Notes: generated from the letters alone by a model not told the origin. 64,000 bases of DNA from Aphrocallistes beatrix (GCA_963281255.1 OY725503.1:2914001-2978000), one strand, 5' to 3'; shown: positions 10,955 to 23,052, counted from the stretch's first letter. Made by a program: numbers and translations.

Positions 10955-11340
10955 GATTTTTCAATTTTTAAAATTTTTATGCGTAATAATGACGTCATAA
11001 CAGGGTGATGAGTCATCATATTTGGATGAAAGTTGTATCATATGTGAGATATTAATATGCACATTGCATTAAAATTTCAGTGTTCCATCACTTAAAATGG
11101 CTGAGAATGGCCGAAAAACTTAAATTTCGAACTATAAAAAAAGGTGATAATGACGTCAAAATTCGATGATGAGTCGACATTTTCGTCTGAGCTATGAATT
11201 TGCTGGAGCCAAAGCCAAAAGACTCCAACATGCCAAAAATCAGCTTTCTGCGCCTGGCAGTTTCTTCAACCAATTCGTTACAGAGATATATATATAAATA
11301 AATAAATATACATACATTAATCGAGTTTTAATAGTAAGGA
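10955..11340 (-). mobile_element. Helitron family A, missing its 3' hairpin end
   Basis: Body and 5' end (…GTAAGGA at 11340) are present. The GC-rich 3' end is missing; sequence starts inside the body at about 10955. Confidence 0.75.
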
Positions 11341-11360
11341 TAGTTATAGTATATATGTTA

Positions 11361-11907
11361 CAAGCGTGCTTCGCTTGCTTGCGCTGCGCGGCTGGCGGAC
11401 ACTTTGTGTCCGCGGAGGCTCTCTTCGGTCGCCTGGGGTCACATTGGTTCATTATAATGGAGATAACATCTCTGAATACGTCTGTGCTACTGTTATAATC
11501 TATATCGCACGAAAAATCACCAAAATTATCAATTTTTAAAATTGTGATGAATAATGATGACGTCATAACAAAGTGATGAGTCAGCATTTTTTGATAATAG
11601 TTGCATCATATGTGAGATATGTTAGTATACAGATTCTATTAAAATTTCAGCCTCCTATCTCCTATAATGGCTGAGTTACACTCGAATTACTGTGTTGCTT
11701 AACTTTTAAAAATGTGACAATGACGTCATAATTCCATGATGAGTCGACATTTTGGTCTGAGCTCAGAACTTACTGGAGCCATAGCCAAAAGACTCCCACA
11801 TGCCAAAAATCAGCTTTCTTCGCCCGGCAGTTTCTTCAATCAATTCGTTACAGAGATATATATATAGTATACACACATACACATTAATCGAGTTTTAATA
11901 GTAAGGA
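11361..11907 (-). mobile_element. Helitron family A, full-length copy
   Basis: CAAGCGTGCTTCG at 11361 and GTAAGGA at 11907 give both ends; 547 bp with both CRE-like sites. Confidence 0.85.
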
Positions 11908-11908
11908 T

Positions 11909-12967
11909 GGGCAATATGAGAAATTGGTCATTTTGCATAATGCCTAGGCAATATGCATAATGCTATTTTCTGAGGCAATATGCATAACGTCCAGACAATA
12001 TGCATAATGCTATTTTCTGAGTCAATATGCATAATGTCCAGACAATATGCATAATGCTTCTCTCATTGGACAATATACGAAATACAATTTTCCATACGCA
12101 TTATACAACTTTCTTGTTGTCAGCATTATTTTTGCAAACAAAGATACATATTTATTGATCAGTTGTTAAATTTAATAGAAGCCTATTTCTACTAATTAAT
12201 TTTTAACAATTTTGTGAATTGAGTCATAGCCTATGATTGAGTAGCATTTCATTATCATTCTCTCATTATTGTTTGCGTTATCATCATGCGAAGTGCCTGA
12301 TACATGGAAATATTTCAATGACCCTATTTCTAAATATGTTTAGCATGTTAGGGTAAATCACTAGCCGTTAACTATTAAATATATCGTGTCGTTGAAATTC
12401 ACTGTAATGTTTTAAATAATAACAATAGTTAAGCGGTAAGTAAACTTGATGCGGGCGGTGGAGCAGGGATAAGTTTCTAATAATAGTTAATGATGGCCTA
12501 ATCGTACCCATTCATTCATAATTTTTTGCTAGGAGCAAGACCAATGTTTGAACTTTGTTTAAAATGTTTGAAGTGGAATTGTGTCGACCGGTGTTATATA
12601 ACTAGCAGTGGCGTAGCAAGACGTTGATCACAAACTGGGACACCTGGGGCACTCAAATATTTCAGCGGGCCTGCTATGCAGAAATACTGAAGCGGTGGGG
12701 TCCTTACCGGAGCCTGGCCTCCCCCCCGAGAAATTCAATCAAAAAAGCGACCTAAATCAAAGGGTTCGTTATGCATATTGTCTCTGGACATTATGTATAT
12801 TGTCCAATGAGAGAAGTATTATGCATATTGTCTCTGGACATTATGTATATTGTCCTATGAGAGAAGTATTATGCATATTGTCTGGACATTATGCATATTG
12901 ACTCAGAAAATAGCATTATGCATATTGCCTAGGCATTATGCAAAATGGCCAATTTCTCATATTGCCC
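11909..12967. mobile_element. Foldback element with GGGCAATATGAG ends and ATGCATAT arrays
   Basis: Left end GGGCAATATGAGAAATTGG and right end CCAATTTCTCATATTGCCC are reverse complements. The arms are about 170-200 bp and consist of tandem units around CAATATGCATAATGC(cc) on the left and their complements on the right. The middle (12120-12700) is unique AT-rich DNA, with a 'cagtggcgtagcaag' motif at 12605 that may be the end of another small element. No transposase is seen. Confidence 0.75.
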
Positions 12968-13369
12968 ATAACATATATATATATATATATATATATCTGC
13001 AACGAATTGATTGAAGAAACTGCCGGGCGCAGAATGCTGATTTTTGGCATGTGGGAGTCTTTTGGCTATGGATACACCAAGTTTGCTCAGACTCAGACCG
13101 AATGTTGACTCATCATGGAATTATGACGTCATTGTCACCTTTTATAATTAGAAATTTCAGTTTTTCGACTATAACTCAGCCATTTTAGTGGATAGAAGGC
13201 TGAAATTTTAATATAATCTGTGTATATTAATATACCTCACATATGATGCAACTATCATCAAATGATGACTCATTACCTTGTTATGACGTCATCATTACAC
13301 TTCAAAATTTTAAAAATTGTCAAATTTGGTGATTTTTCGTGCGATATCGATTATAACTGTAGGACAGGC

Positions 13370-15931
13370 CATAGCATTCTAATACACTAAGGCAATGGCG
13401 CAGACCTTTTTTTCTGGACCATGGATTGGTTAAACGAGCTAAGTGAATTTATCACTAATTATCAATTTAACATTTATTCGCTTTCTATTTGTCCACCACA
13501 CTTACTAAAGTCATATCATTGAGCCCAAAAGGTTAAGAACTTAATAAATGAGCGATTATAATCATAATATTAATTGCAAACAAACAAATACATTCGAAAT
13601 AGATTCATAGCACAGCACGGCAAGACTAACAATAGACACTAAGTAGGAATAATCATTATTGAAATGGTGAATTACATGAATTAAAATTAGTAAACTGAAG
13701 GATGTTATGAAGAGAAGATAATATTCTAAGATTAAGGAAGATCAAAACGTTGTTATTCCGTTAGACATCACTTCTCTTTCTTCATCCTTTATCCGGTCCT
13801 GCCACACCATTCCTACGAAAGAGAAGAATTATTATACTTCACAACAACACAATTCTCTCACACATATCAATCCATTTGTCATCAACTATGATTAAAATTA
13901 ATACTAGTAATTTAGTACGAGTTGAACCGGGATAAAACTGTTTTCGAAGAACTTGAGAGTTAGCAATTTGATGAAAGTTTTATGGATAATACAAGTAGTA
14001 ACGCAGTCGATAACAGCAATATATGGATACATACGTGACCCCTGTCTAATAAATCTACGATAATTTTTTGAGATGCCTTATCAGTTGTTAAATAGGTTAG
14101 ATTTTTTGTATAAGAGAAAACTGCACACCCAGCCACGTTATTTAGGTACTCAATTTGTGAATTATTAAATACATTTCATTAAAATCCCTGCAAACTATTC
14201 AAATATTCTTCAAGAGCTATGACTACTGTTAATAGTAAAGTTGTTTCAGCTCTAAAAATACCTTCAGTGGGGATGCGGGCAGGCGTTATATCATGACCAT
14301 TATCTCATTATTTTATAATATAATCAAGGCTGATAATTTGATATATAATTGGCTACAAACATTTAATTCACGCATTGAAGTCTCAATAACCATCAATATA
14401 TTTTGAAATGCTGTATATCGACTCGATCTCTAGCAATAAATCATTGTACCTGAAATACAATGGGATACTGATCCCAAATGACAATATATGCGGTAGCTGA
14501 ATATTGATGCGGGCGAGGAGATGAAACACGGTCCTAATTAAAAGTTCAATACTAGGATTATTGGATTGTTGTTTAATCGAAAAAAAAATTGAGATGATTG
14601 GATAATTCAAGTCGACGTTCACTATACAAATTTTAACAATAAGAAATATTATACAGTCAGGGTCGCTTATTGTGAACCACCAGGGGACCAACAAATCTGT
14701 TCATAATATACTTCATATTAAGCGAACTTGATTCAATACAAATCCTATCTAAAAGATGATATTGGGACCAGGAGGTTAGTTCATAATAAACGAATGTTTA
14801 TATTAAGCGGGTTCATAATAAGCGACTATGACTGTAGTTTGAACTAAATATCTGACAATATAAGCCGAAATGATGTTTTATTCAGTTTTAATGGATCATT
14901 TTGTATTCGAACCTGTTAGTAAATATAGGTTTCTGAAATAATTATCTTAATTTTAAAAAAAATAGTTATTGGATACATGAGCTATCCAGGCGTTTCGTAG
15001 GTCGAGCGTCGAGGTCGCTAAGCTAAGAAAGAATATCTGAAAATGAACTAACTAAGAACTTATCTACCTTTTTTCGTTGTCAGTTATGCTCTTAGTAGAG
15101 TAGGCAGATTCCATCAGCAATCGTTCAGTGTAGTCCAAAGATAGTCTCTTAGGCTTGGAATTCCATTCAGAAAGATAGGAAGGGTAGTCGGGGAATATAC
15201 TGGGTACTGAAGTTTCTTTAGAGCTATTCTATCCTGGAAACTGTAACAGTACGAATCCCGTCATTGTAGGCAATGGTTCTCTCGATGTCATCTGGTTTGA
15301 AATAATGTATACATATCTAAACGGTGTGTAGAAGTGTAAATGTGACAATCAGTTAATACGTATAACACATAAATGACAGAAACTTACTCACATTAGCGTG
15401 TTTACCTCCTCGTCTTTCCGTGGGTGTGGAATTACCCTAAACGATTCTTTGGGAAATGAAAAGCAGAGGGCTACTCTGCTCCACTATTATAATTGGACTT
15501 GCAGCCTGGAACAACACAGGACATGTCGTTCCGGAAGAGTAATAAAGATGGATGCTTATGTGGAGTGTTTCAGATCAACTTTGAGTCGTGTATAGGAAAA
15601 GACAGTGATTTGTAAAACTTCACAACAAGGTAGCAAATAAATATATAATTCATGTGGTTGATTTTAAAACAAAACAACTATGTAGTATGTTAATATATAA
15701 GCAATATGGTTGCTTAAAATAAGTTTAACCACAAATTCTCTATAGTGCCATCCTCGAACCAATTTGAAGAAAATCGATGCAGAATTAATGAAAAGGATCA
15801 TTATATAATATACGAAGTTATATACCAGCATAACCTAACCATTTTCAGAAAAATTCTTTTAGCTCGTTTAACCAATCCATGGTCCAGAAAAAAAGGTCTG
15901 CGCCATTGCCTTAGTGTATTAGAATGCTATG
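13370..15931. mobile_element. P-like element with 7-bp target duplication
   Basis: Ends CATAGCATTCTAATACACTA… and its complement, inverted repeat about 70 bp including CCATGG. GACAGGC flanks it at 13363-13369 and 15932-15938. The 2.5-kb interior has a MITE (14654-14834) but no transposase I can recognise; a 103-codon minus frame at 14694-14383 is of unknown origin. Probably non-autonomous, related by its ends to 7642-9952. Confidence 0.7.
14654..14834. mobile_element. Pogo-type MITE
   Basis: Same family as 8843-9031: CAGTCAGGGTCGCTTATTGTG at left, complement with small changes at right, TA on both sides. Confidence 0.8.
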
Positions 15932-16279
15932 GACAGGCATATCTAGTGATGTTATCTCCCTTATAATTAATCAATGTGACCCCAGGAGCCCAAACGGCGC
16001 CTCTGGTGGATACAAAGTGTCCCCCAGCCGCGCAGAGCAAGCAAGCAAAGCGGGCTTGCAGTATATAAATGCAACGAATTGATTGAAGAAACTACAACGC
16101 ACAGAAAGTTGATTTTGGAATGTGGGAGTCGTTTGGCGATGGCTCCACTAAGTTCTAACAACAGACGAAAATGTTGAACCATCATGGAATTATGGCGTCA
16201 ATGTCACCTTTTTGTTATTATAGAAATTTCAGTTTTTCGATTCTATCTCAACCATTTTCAGTGATAGAAGGCTGAATTT

Positions 16280-17570
16280 CTTTATTGGTAACAAAATACG
16301 AGATTGTCAAACAAATCAATCAAGGTATAAAACAATCAGAGATAGCAAAGAAAATCAATCTTAACAATTCAATTGTATGTCGAATTAAAAAAGATTGCGT
16401 TACGAAGGAATATGAATGTAGTTTATCAACTGTTGCTACGACGAGGAAAAGGATGTTTGATTTATTCGCTGTAGACAAGCATTGTTTGAGTGGTTTAAGA
16501 TATATGCCGTCCAAGGCTGGTATGACAGGAAACATTTAATAATTTGAACTCGGGAATATTTTCAATATCGACGAGACAGGTCTGTTTTGGAAACTGCTTC
16601 CAGAACGAACACTTCAATTTAAAGGGATCGCTTGAAAATGAAGTAAGTATGCTAAAGATAGGATAACCGTTTTCGTATGAGCCAGTGCCCTGGATAACAA
16701 ATTATCAATGATGGTAGTACTTTGAAAATCTTCCAAGCCAAGGTGTTTTTGCAATGCCAATATCTCACTCGATTGTCGGTCTAATTCGAAGGCGTGGATG
16801 GCTTCAAATTTATTTATTAACTTTATACGAAAACTTGATCGGAAAACGACAATCTCTAAACGGAAAATTACCGTAATTGTGGATAACTGTCCATCGTATC
16901 CACGAATTGAAAAGCTTGAGAGCATTAAATTAATATTAGTTCCCCTTAATACCACTGCGTTTAGATAGCCTATGAATGCGGGTGTGATCAAAAACATAAA
17001 GTACTTTTATAAGGTAGAAGTCGTACGACGGAGGATCGTTGCTATAGAGAACAAGAAATTTTAGTATCTATTTGTCACATGCCGTGTGTATTGTAAACAA
17101 ATCTTGGGGGAAAGTGAACAAACAAACAATTGAGAACTGTTTTAAACACGTTGGATTTGTCGAGGATTAAACTTTTGTGTTTGAAAAAGGGACCACACAT
17201 AACACTTTTGAGGATTCATACACAAAAATATCAGAATATTACCCAGAAGTAAATTTTAGCGATTACCTGGAGATTGATGATAATTTAACAACTACTGATA
17301 CCATAACCGTTGAATCGATTATCAGCAAAATTCGAGGTGATGATTTTAGCGATCCGAGCGACGAGGAAAATAATGAGGAAGATAGAAGTATTGAACCAAC
17401 ATGTGAGTCAGCAGAAGCTGCATAGAAGCTGCATAAATTCTGAGGGCATTTGTAGAATGTCATGATGATGCTTCCAAGCCTCTTATATGTCTTTCTGAAA
17501 TCGAAGACTATGTTACAGATGTCACAATTCGGAAACCTACCAAACAGATGTTGATTACCTCCTACAGTGT
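16280..17570 (+). pseudogene. Tigger/pogo (CENP-B-like) transposase, decayed
   Basis: At 16285 the frame opens with a psq-type helix-turn-helix (VTKYEIVKQINQGIKQSEIA, KKINLNNSIVCRIKK). Near 16565 it reads FNIDETGLFWKLLPERT, with the first catalytic D of the DDE_1 domain, and near 16865 KITVIVDNCPSYPRIEKL with the second D, followed by the usual LxPLNTTA block. A C-terminal acidic stretch (17177-17425) matches the tail of Tigger proteins. Several stops and shifts inactivate it. It was inserted in a Helitron body; its terminal repeats are not clear. Confidence 0.8.
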
Positions 17571-17914
17571 CAGCTAAAATATTTACTAATCACTACTCTT
17601 AATGTACGTGTATACTCTCATTATTTCTCATGTATACTCTTTCTTTTCATATCGACTCTCAATTATTCATTCGACAAGTGTATTTCTGTATTTCTAAATG
17701 ATCTTGGATACTACTAATCATTAATATATACTAGTATTATTTTATGCTGTACTACATCTATAATTGAATACATACAGCTGGGATATTATATCCCTCAGTG
17801 ATCGAAGACATTTCTCATTAATTAATGAAGTTCGCCTATTAGCAAAAATTATCAAGCAAAACCGAACTTGCTATTAAACAAACACTACGGTATCTCACTA
17901 TGATACAGCTCTCA
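17571..17914. other. Tigger 3' region, no gene
   Basis: AT-rich. 'gaagttcgcctattagcaa' at 17828 resembles the end of the MITE at 27563-27735. Confidence 0.35.
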
Positions 17915-18140
17915 TAAAAATGATTACACATCACCCTGTTATGGTGTCATCATTCCGCATCAAAAATTGAAAAATTGAGATTTTTTTGTTTTTCGAGTGA
18001 TTTTGATTATAACAGTAAAAGACGTGTTTAGATATGTTATCCACCACATAATTAATCAATGTGAAGCTAGGCGCCCAAAGGACGCCTGCGGTGGACACAT
18101 GTCTCCCAGCTGCGCAGCGCAAGCAAGCGAATCGCGTTTG

Positions 18141-18508
18141 TGGCTTGAATATTGAAAACATTCTCCAAATAAATAGGCTAGGATCCCACACTTAAATAAG
18201 TAGTCAGGATAACATACTAGGTATAATATTTGTATTACAGTGCGTTCTAAAATTATTGACACTATACTTTAACTAAACATGGAATTGGAAAGTGTATTAT
18301 ATTTTAAAATAAATTAAATTTATGTATTTTCCAATCGAGTTACACTGTCATCCATGTGATTAACCAACAACTTTTTTAGAATGTAAACCCATTTTTGTCT
18401 TAGTTTTTGTCAAAATCTCTAACACTATTTGCACAGTGCAGGGTATCTGCGGCATTTGTCCCGGATTCTTTTCTTTGCCCCTTCCTCGCCACGGGCTTGA
18501 AAAATTCA
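18141..18508. other. No feature recognised
   Basis: AT-rich spacer between the Helitron and the Harbinger-like element. Confidence 0.3.
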
Positions 18509-20078
18509 GCGGCCGTATCCACTAAGAACTTAAGATCTTAATGCTTAAGTTTTAAGTTCGATCTTAAGTCGTATCCACCAAGATTGGTATTCTCTAAGAT
18601 TTAAGTTCGATCTTAAGACCGAACTTTAGACCGAACTTTAAGCAACCTAGGGAGGTGTCTTAAGTATTGTAATTGATTTGATTGTCACTAATTACTCCAT
18701 AATTGTTGTTCAAACTTACTTCTATCGAACATTGAATCTTGTTAGATTGATATCAGACATATTTTTTGAACATTTCTCTTATTGTGTGTAACATCCCAAT
18801 ATCTATCACATGCTATAATTCGTGGCAAATTCTTCTTGGGTTTGTATGAATAAACAAATATACATTCTTTGATTATATAATATTATACTCATTCTAATAT
18901 GCGTAATTATAGAGACAGGCTTTATACATTGATTCACATGACTGATAATAATCACTTTGATCCTATTTTCCTATTTACAATGATTTTTCCAACAGTCTAT
19001 GACGTTTCAATCTATAATAATCCCTCTGTTCTTCTATCAACTGTAGCTGTGCTGAAAATACAGCCATCTGTTGAAACAAAACTTCTTGCTGTTATGGAAG
19101 TAAGTCTGCAGTTGTCTTCTACCTGTCCAGCAGTGTTCGTACCCCTTCCAGTCTTCCTGGCTTCCCTCCAGATTTGCTTTCTCCTTTTGTTTTTGTCAGC
19201 AGAATTTCCTGGGCCTCTCAAAATATCACCTGCTGATTCAATTTCATCAATAAGACTGCACTCTTCTTCTCTGGTCCAATTTGCTTTGCGGGATTGGTCC
19301 ATTTGTTTCGGTATTATTAATGCAAGTACTCAGCAGCAATTTATATATACGAAAGGACGCCGACTTACCATAATCACTAATGACACCAATTATTTTCCTA
19401 AAACAAATTTAGGCAGAAATTTTAACGTCGATAGAGTTCAATTTATTGTACTCAATCATATCCAGTGTTTATATTTTGTTATAGAGAGGTTTTCATGTCA
19501 CAAAATACAAAGACACTTGTTATTTATATGTTTTGTTTAATATAATATTATGAATTCATGAGATACAACTTAAGCTCTTTGATAGCTCTTCCTTTGATAT
19601 TGACTGTAGAATAATTATAGATTACATAGTACATAAAACATTGAATTTTCATAATAGAATTCAAAGTCAAAACAAAGATTTACCAACAGATATTGTAAGA
19701 GAGTCGCCAGGCATTCAAGGCGATACAACTACATAGATAGAAGCTATGTCTTACAAGAGTGGGTTAAGCAATCTTCTTTGCTCCAAATATTGACATTAAT
19801 TGCCTCAATTTTGCTCAAAAAGAAGAAATATAGTTTATTTTACTAGATCAATAATAAATGACTACTTACCATTACTAATATTATATTTCAGTTTTGTATT
19901 TGATTAGTATAATGCTATATTCTAATAATATTAACCCTAACGTTATTTTTAAGTTCGATCTTAAGATCGATCTTAAGTTCAATCTTAATTCTTAGTGAAT
20001 AGCTCTAAGTTTGGTCTTAAGATCGATCTTAAGACTTAAGATCGATCTAGTGCTTAAGATCTTAGTGAATACGGCTGC
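18509..20078 (-). mobile_element. Harbinger-like element with AAGATCTTAAG-rich ends
   Basis: Left end GCGGCCGTATCCACTAAG and right end CTTAGTGAATACGGCTGC are inverted repeats. Both ends continue as about 100-150 bp of interspersed TTCGATCTTAAG and complements. A Myb/SANT-like frame lies inside on the minus strand; PIF/Harbinger elements encode such a protein beside the transposase. No DDE transposase is visible, so this copy is probably non-autonomous. Confidence 0.6.
19012..19302 (-). pseudogene. Myb/SANT-like DNA-binding protein of a Harbinger-like element
   Basis: Starts MDQSRKANWTREEECSLIDE and continues to a basic KNKRRKQIWREARK segment. The W-x3-E…LIxxI and KKxxW spacing fits a Myb/SANT-like domain used as the accessory protein of PIF/Harbinger transposons. 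After IWREA the sequence stops resembling the family, suggesting a frameshift. 97 codons including the stop. Confidence 0.5.
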
Positions 20079-20436
20079 AGGTGACCGCCTCAGCTACAAG
20101 TACAGCAATATTTTTTTCAATTCAGCTTAATTCAAGTTATGAAATAACTAAGTATGTATATGAGGGTCGTTCAATAAGTTTTAGAATCACTACTATCTTC
20201 TAATTTATTATACACCAATATATTTTATTTCTACAGTGCACTATGTAGAACGAATCCAGTTAAAATATCCAAGATTTTACTCTATTATTACGTTACATAC
20301 TTCACACTATATACTTGTCACTTCGCTTTCACTACTTGTCACATCGCTTTCACATCCAAAAAGTTAGAAGAAAATAATTAAGAATGAGCGGAGAATGTAA
20401 TGGATGAAATAATGCTTCATTTAGACATAAGCAGGG

Positions 20437-20552
20437 GAGCTGCAACTTTCCTTACCAATAAATGTTCATGAGTAATGGTGTGTAGGCTCAGGAGAGCATG
20501 AGCCTACACACCATTACTCATGAACATTTATTGGTAAGGAAAGTTGCAGCTC
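20437..20552. repeat. 54-bp perfect inverted repeat with 8-bp spacer
   Basis: Arms 20437-20490 and 20499-20552 match exactly, spacer GGAGAGCA. The right arm is genuine mariner coding sequence (encoding ITHEHLLVRKV); the left arm is its reversed copy. Confidence 0.95.
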
Positions 20553-21223
20553 GTTGGATTCCACATAAACTTTCAGAAGAGCAAAAAACAGTCAGAGTGG
20601 ATTGCAATTTCATGATCAAAAAATTTAATCATGGTCGGTCAAAGCAATTGAATATATCGATAACGGGTGATGAAACCTGGATATATCAATATGACCCAGA
20701 AACCAAGCAGCAATCTTCAGTTTGGATATTCACAGATGATGACACTCCTCAGAAATTGAGGCGTGCACGCCGTGGCAACAAGCAAATGGTGGCCAGTTTT
20801 ATCTCTAATAAGGGTCACGTTGCTACAATTCTGCTTAAAGAACAGAAGACCGTTACTGCGAGTTGGTATATTAACATATGCATACCCCAGGTGATAGAAA
20901 AGTGGAGCATTTTGCATCCAAAAGCCTGCCTGACTTCACTTCAATGGCACCATGACAATGCAAGTGCTCACAAAGTTGCCTTGACAATGGATTATTTTTC
21001 AGAAAATGGTATTAAATTGATTCCACATCCAGCATATCCCCCAGATTTGGCACCGTGTGACTTTTTTCTCTTCCCTAAACTCAAAAAGAGGATCAAAGGG
21101 ATTCATTATAACAGCTCAGAAGAGACAACAATGGCTTATAGGGAGGCTCTCCTAGACCTAGTCAAAGAAGACTGGGAAAATTGTTTTCAAAATTGGTTTA
21201 GAAGGATGACTTTATGTATATAG
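20498..21223 (+). pseudogene. Mariner transposase, N-terminus destroyed
   Basis: A 241-codon open frame from MSLHTITHEHLLVRKVAARW. First catalytic D in ITGDETWIYQYDPETK, second in WHHDNASAHK, third in PPDLAPCDFFLFP; 34 residues separate the last two, the mariner DD34D signature. The two N-terminal helix-turn-helix motifs that bind the terminal repeats are missing, and the ATG itself lies inside a palindrome arm, so the frame is not a natural start. The catalytic domain is otherwise clean, so the damage is recent compared with other mariner remnants here. Confidence 0.85.
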
Positions 21224-21316
21224 TCATCTGGTGAATATTTTGAGAAACTGTAAAAAAGTTAGCCATTTCCTATTATTCATTCATATAGATTCTAAAAACT
21301 TATTGAACGACCCTCA

Positions 21317-21744
21317 TATATATTGTAGTTGTGCTTTTGTTCAAAGGACTTATCAAGATAGAGGCACTGAAAGTCAGAATGTATATAGATGATTACACTA
21401 CAAAATCAAATTTCTCGAGAGAAAATCAATTTGAGACAAAATCCTGACAAGTAGCACAAATTAGTTGTTAAACTTTACTTTGAACAATTTAAGTTCAAAA
21501 TGGGAATCACGCCCCTCTAGAGGGGTGTGATTGAGATCGGAAGAGAATAACAATAAGAAAAGTGGAATTTCCTAAAAACCTGAAAAATGACGTTTCAATG
21601 CTTTGGAGAGACACCAATGAATTATGTTAATTTTTAGAAAGTATATATGTAGGTGTTTACAGAAAAACATTTCATTGATCGTTTAAATCATTTGCTCTAG
21701 ATATGCCGCCCTCCGTCTGGGATCAGAAACCTCTAAAAATATAC
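21317..21744. other. No gene; contains a 14-bp palindrome at 21505-21532
   Basis: The palindrome (AATCACGCCCCTCT and its complement, one mismatch, no spacer) is the only clear structure. Confidence 0.6.
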
Positions 21745-22009
21745 TCTAATCATTTTCTAAAATAATTTGTCAACCGAAATAATACCATTATTTGATCTAC
21801 TGTGCGACATAAAAGATGCTTAAAATCATGGTAACTATAGATTTGTCAAAGTACAAAGGTTTTCAAAGTGAGGGACTTGACTTTTCGATTTTCCACAATA
21901 CTCAGTAGAAATTTGTCTAATTTGTCCACAAAGCCTTTCCCTAGCATATTTTGCATTTTAAACGCAATCAATTCATTATATCGTATAGACCAATCATGAT
22001 TAATAGTTA
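21745..22009 (-). repeat. About 260-bp segment, inverted copy at 25390-25640
   Basis: The reverse complement of 21745-22005 matches 25390-25640 with scattered changes and small indels. On the minus strand it reads NHDWSIRYNELIAFK, and the other copy reads the same peptide on the plus strand, so the duplicated piece is probably coding or ex-coding. A Helitron (CAAG at 22010) abuts it. Confidence 0.75.
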
Positions 22010-22283
22010 CAAGCGCGCTTCGCTTGCTTGCGCTGCGCGGCTGGCGGACACTTTGTGTCCACCGGAGGCTCCCTTCGGTCGCCTGGAGGTGACATTGGTA
22101 AATTATAAGGGAGATATAATCTCTAAATATGTCCATCTTAGTTTTAACATCGATATCACTCGAAAAAACATCAAATTTGTCAATTTTTAAAATTTTGATG
22201 AGTAATGATGACGTCATAGCAAAGTGATGAGTCATCATTTTTAGATGATAGTTGCATCATATGTGAGACGTGTTAGTATACAG

Positions 22284-22363
<80 letters not shown>

Positions 22364-22853
22364 GTAACGAATTGATTGAAGAAACTGCCGGGCGCAGAAG
22401 GCTGATTCTTGGCATGTGGGAGTCTTTTGGCTATGGCTCCAGTAAGTTCTGAGTTCAGAGCAAAAGGTCGACTCATCATGGAATTATGACGTCATTGTCA
22501 CATTTTTAAAAGTTAAGCAACACAGTTATTCGGGCATAACTCAGCCATTATAGGAGATAGAAGGCTGAAATTTTAATAGAATCTGTATACTAACATACAT
22601 CAAATATGATGCGACTTTCAAAAAAATGATGACTCATCACTTTGTTATGACGTCATCATTACGCATCAAAAATTTTAAAATTGACAAATTTGGTGATTTT
22701 TCGAGTGAAATCGTTTTAACACTAAGATGGACATATTTAGAGATGTTATCTCCATTATAATTAACCAATGTCACCTCCAGGCGACCGAAGGGATCCTCCG
22801 GCGGACACGAAGTGTCCGCCAGCCGCGCAGCGCAAGCAAGCGAACCGCGCTTG
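22010..22853. mobile_element. Two Helitron A copies head to head across a long (TA)n tract
   Basis: 22010-22283 is the 3' half of a minus-strand copy, 22284-22361 almost pure TA, and 22362-22853 a plus-strand copy from CTGTAACGAATTGATTG to CCGCGCTTG. The outer 250 bp are inverted repeats of each other, so the block could form a large hairpin. Confidence 0.8.
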
Positions 22854-23052
22854 TATATATTAAATGGAGTTATACAATCTGCTACTGCCACTATTAAAGC
22901 TCCTTTTACACTATCGACAAACTGAAGACCGTGAATTGGGTTAAGGATAACTTTTAACAAAAACTGGTAATGATCAATACCAAAACGATTTAGTTAATTT
23001 GGTTTTCATGAATATCTTCAACTTGTTTAGGAGGTTATCAATATCATTAAAA

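Larger units (their letters stand above)
12968..16057 (+). mobile_element. Helitron family A, split by a P-like element
   Basis: Begins with a (TA)n tract and body (CTGCAACGAATTGATTGAAG) to 13369, resumes at 15932 and ends CGGGCTTG at 16057. The insertion carries GACAGGC on both sides. Confidence 0.8.
16068..18140 (+). mobile_element. Helitron family A, split by a Tigger element
   Basis: Body start at 16068-16279 (GCAACGAATTGATTGAAG), then foreign Tigger sequence, then the 3' half from about 17915 to GCGTTTG at 18140. Confidence 0.7.
20161..21316 (+). mobile_element. Mariner element (DD34D) with both ends and an internal palindrome
   Basis: TGAGGGTCGTTCAATAAGTT at the left and its complement at the right (about 26 bp) flanked by TA. 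Length 1156 bp, slightly shorter than a full mariner. The N-terminal part of the transposase is replaced by a 54-bp perfect inverted repeat. Confidence 0.9.

Noticed and set aside
18899..19540. 213-codon plus-strand open frame as a gene
   Set aside because: It is the antisense of the Myb-like frame inside a Harbinger-like element, and its composition is not that of a known protein.
22284..22361. (TA)n as a CRISPR-like or tRNA-related structure
   Set aside because: A simple dinucleotide tract inside Helitron DNA; no spaced repeat array or tRNA fold was seen anywhere in the window.
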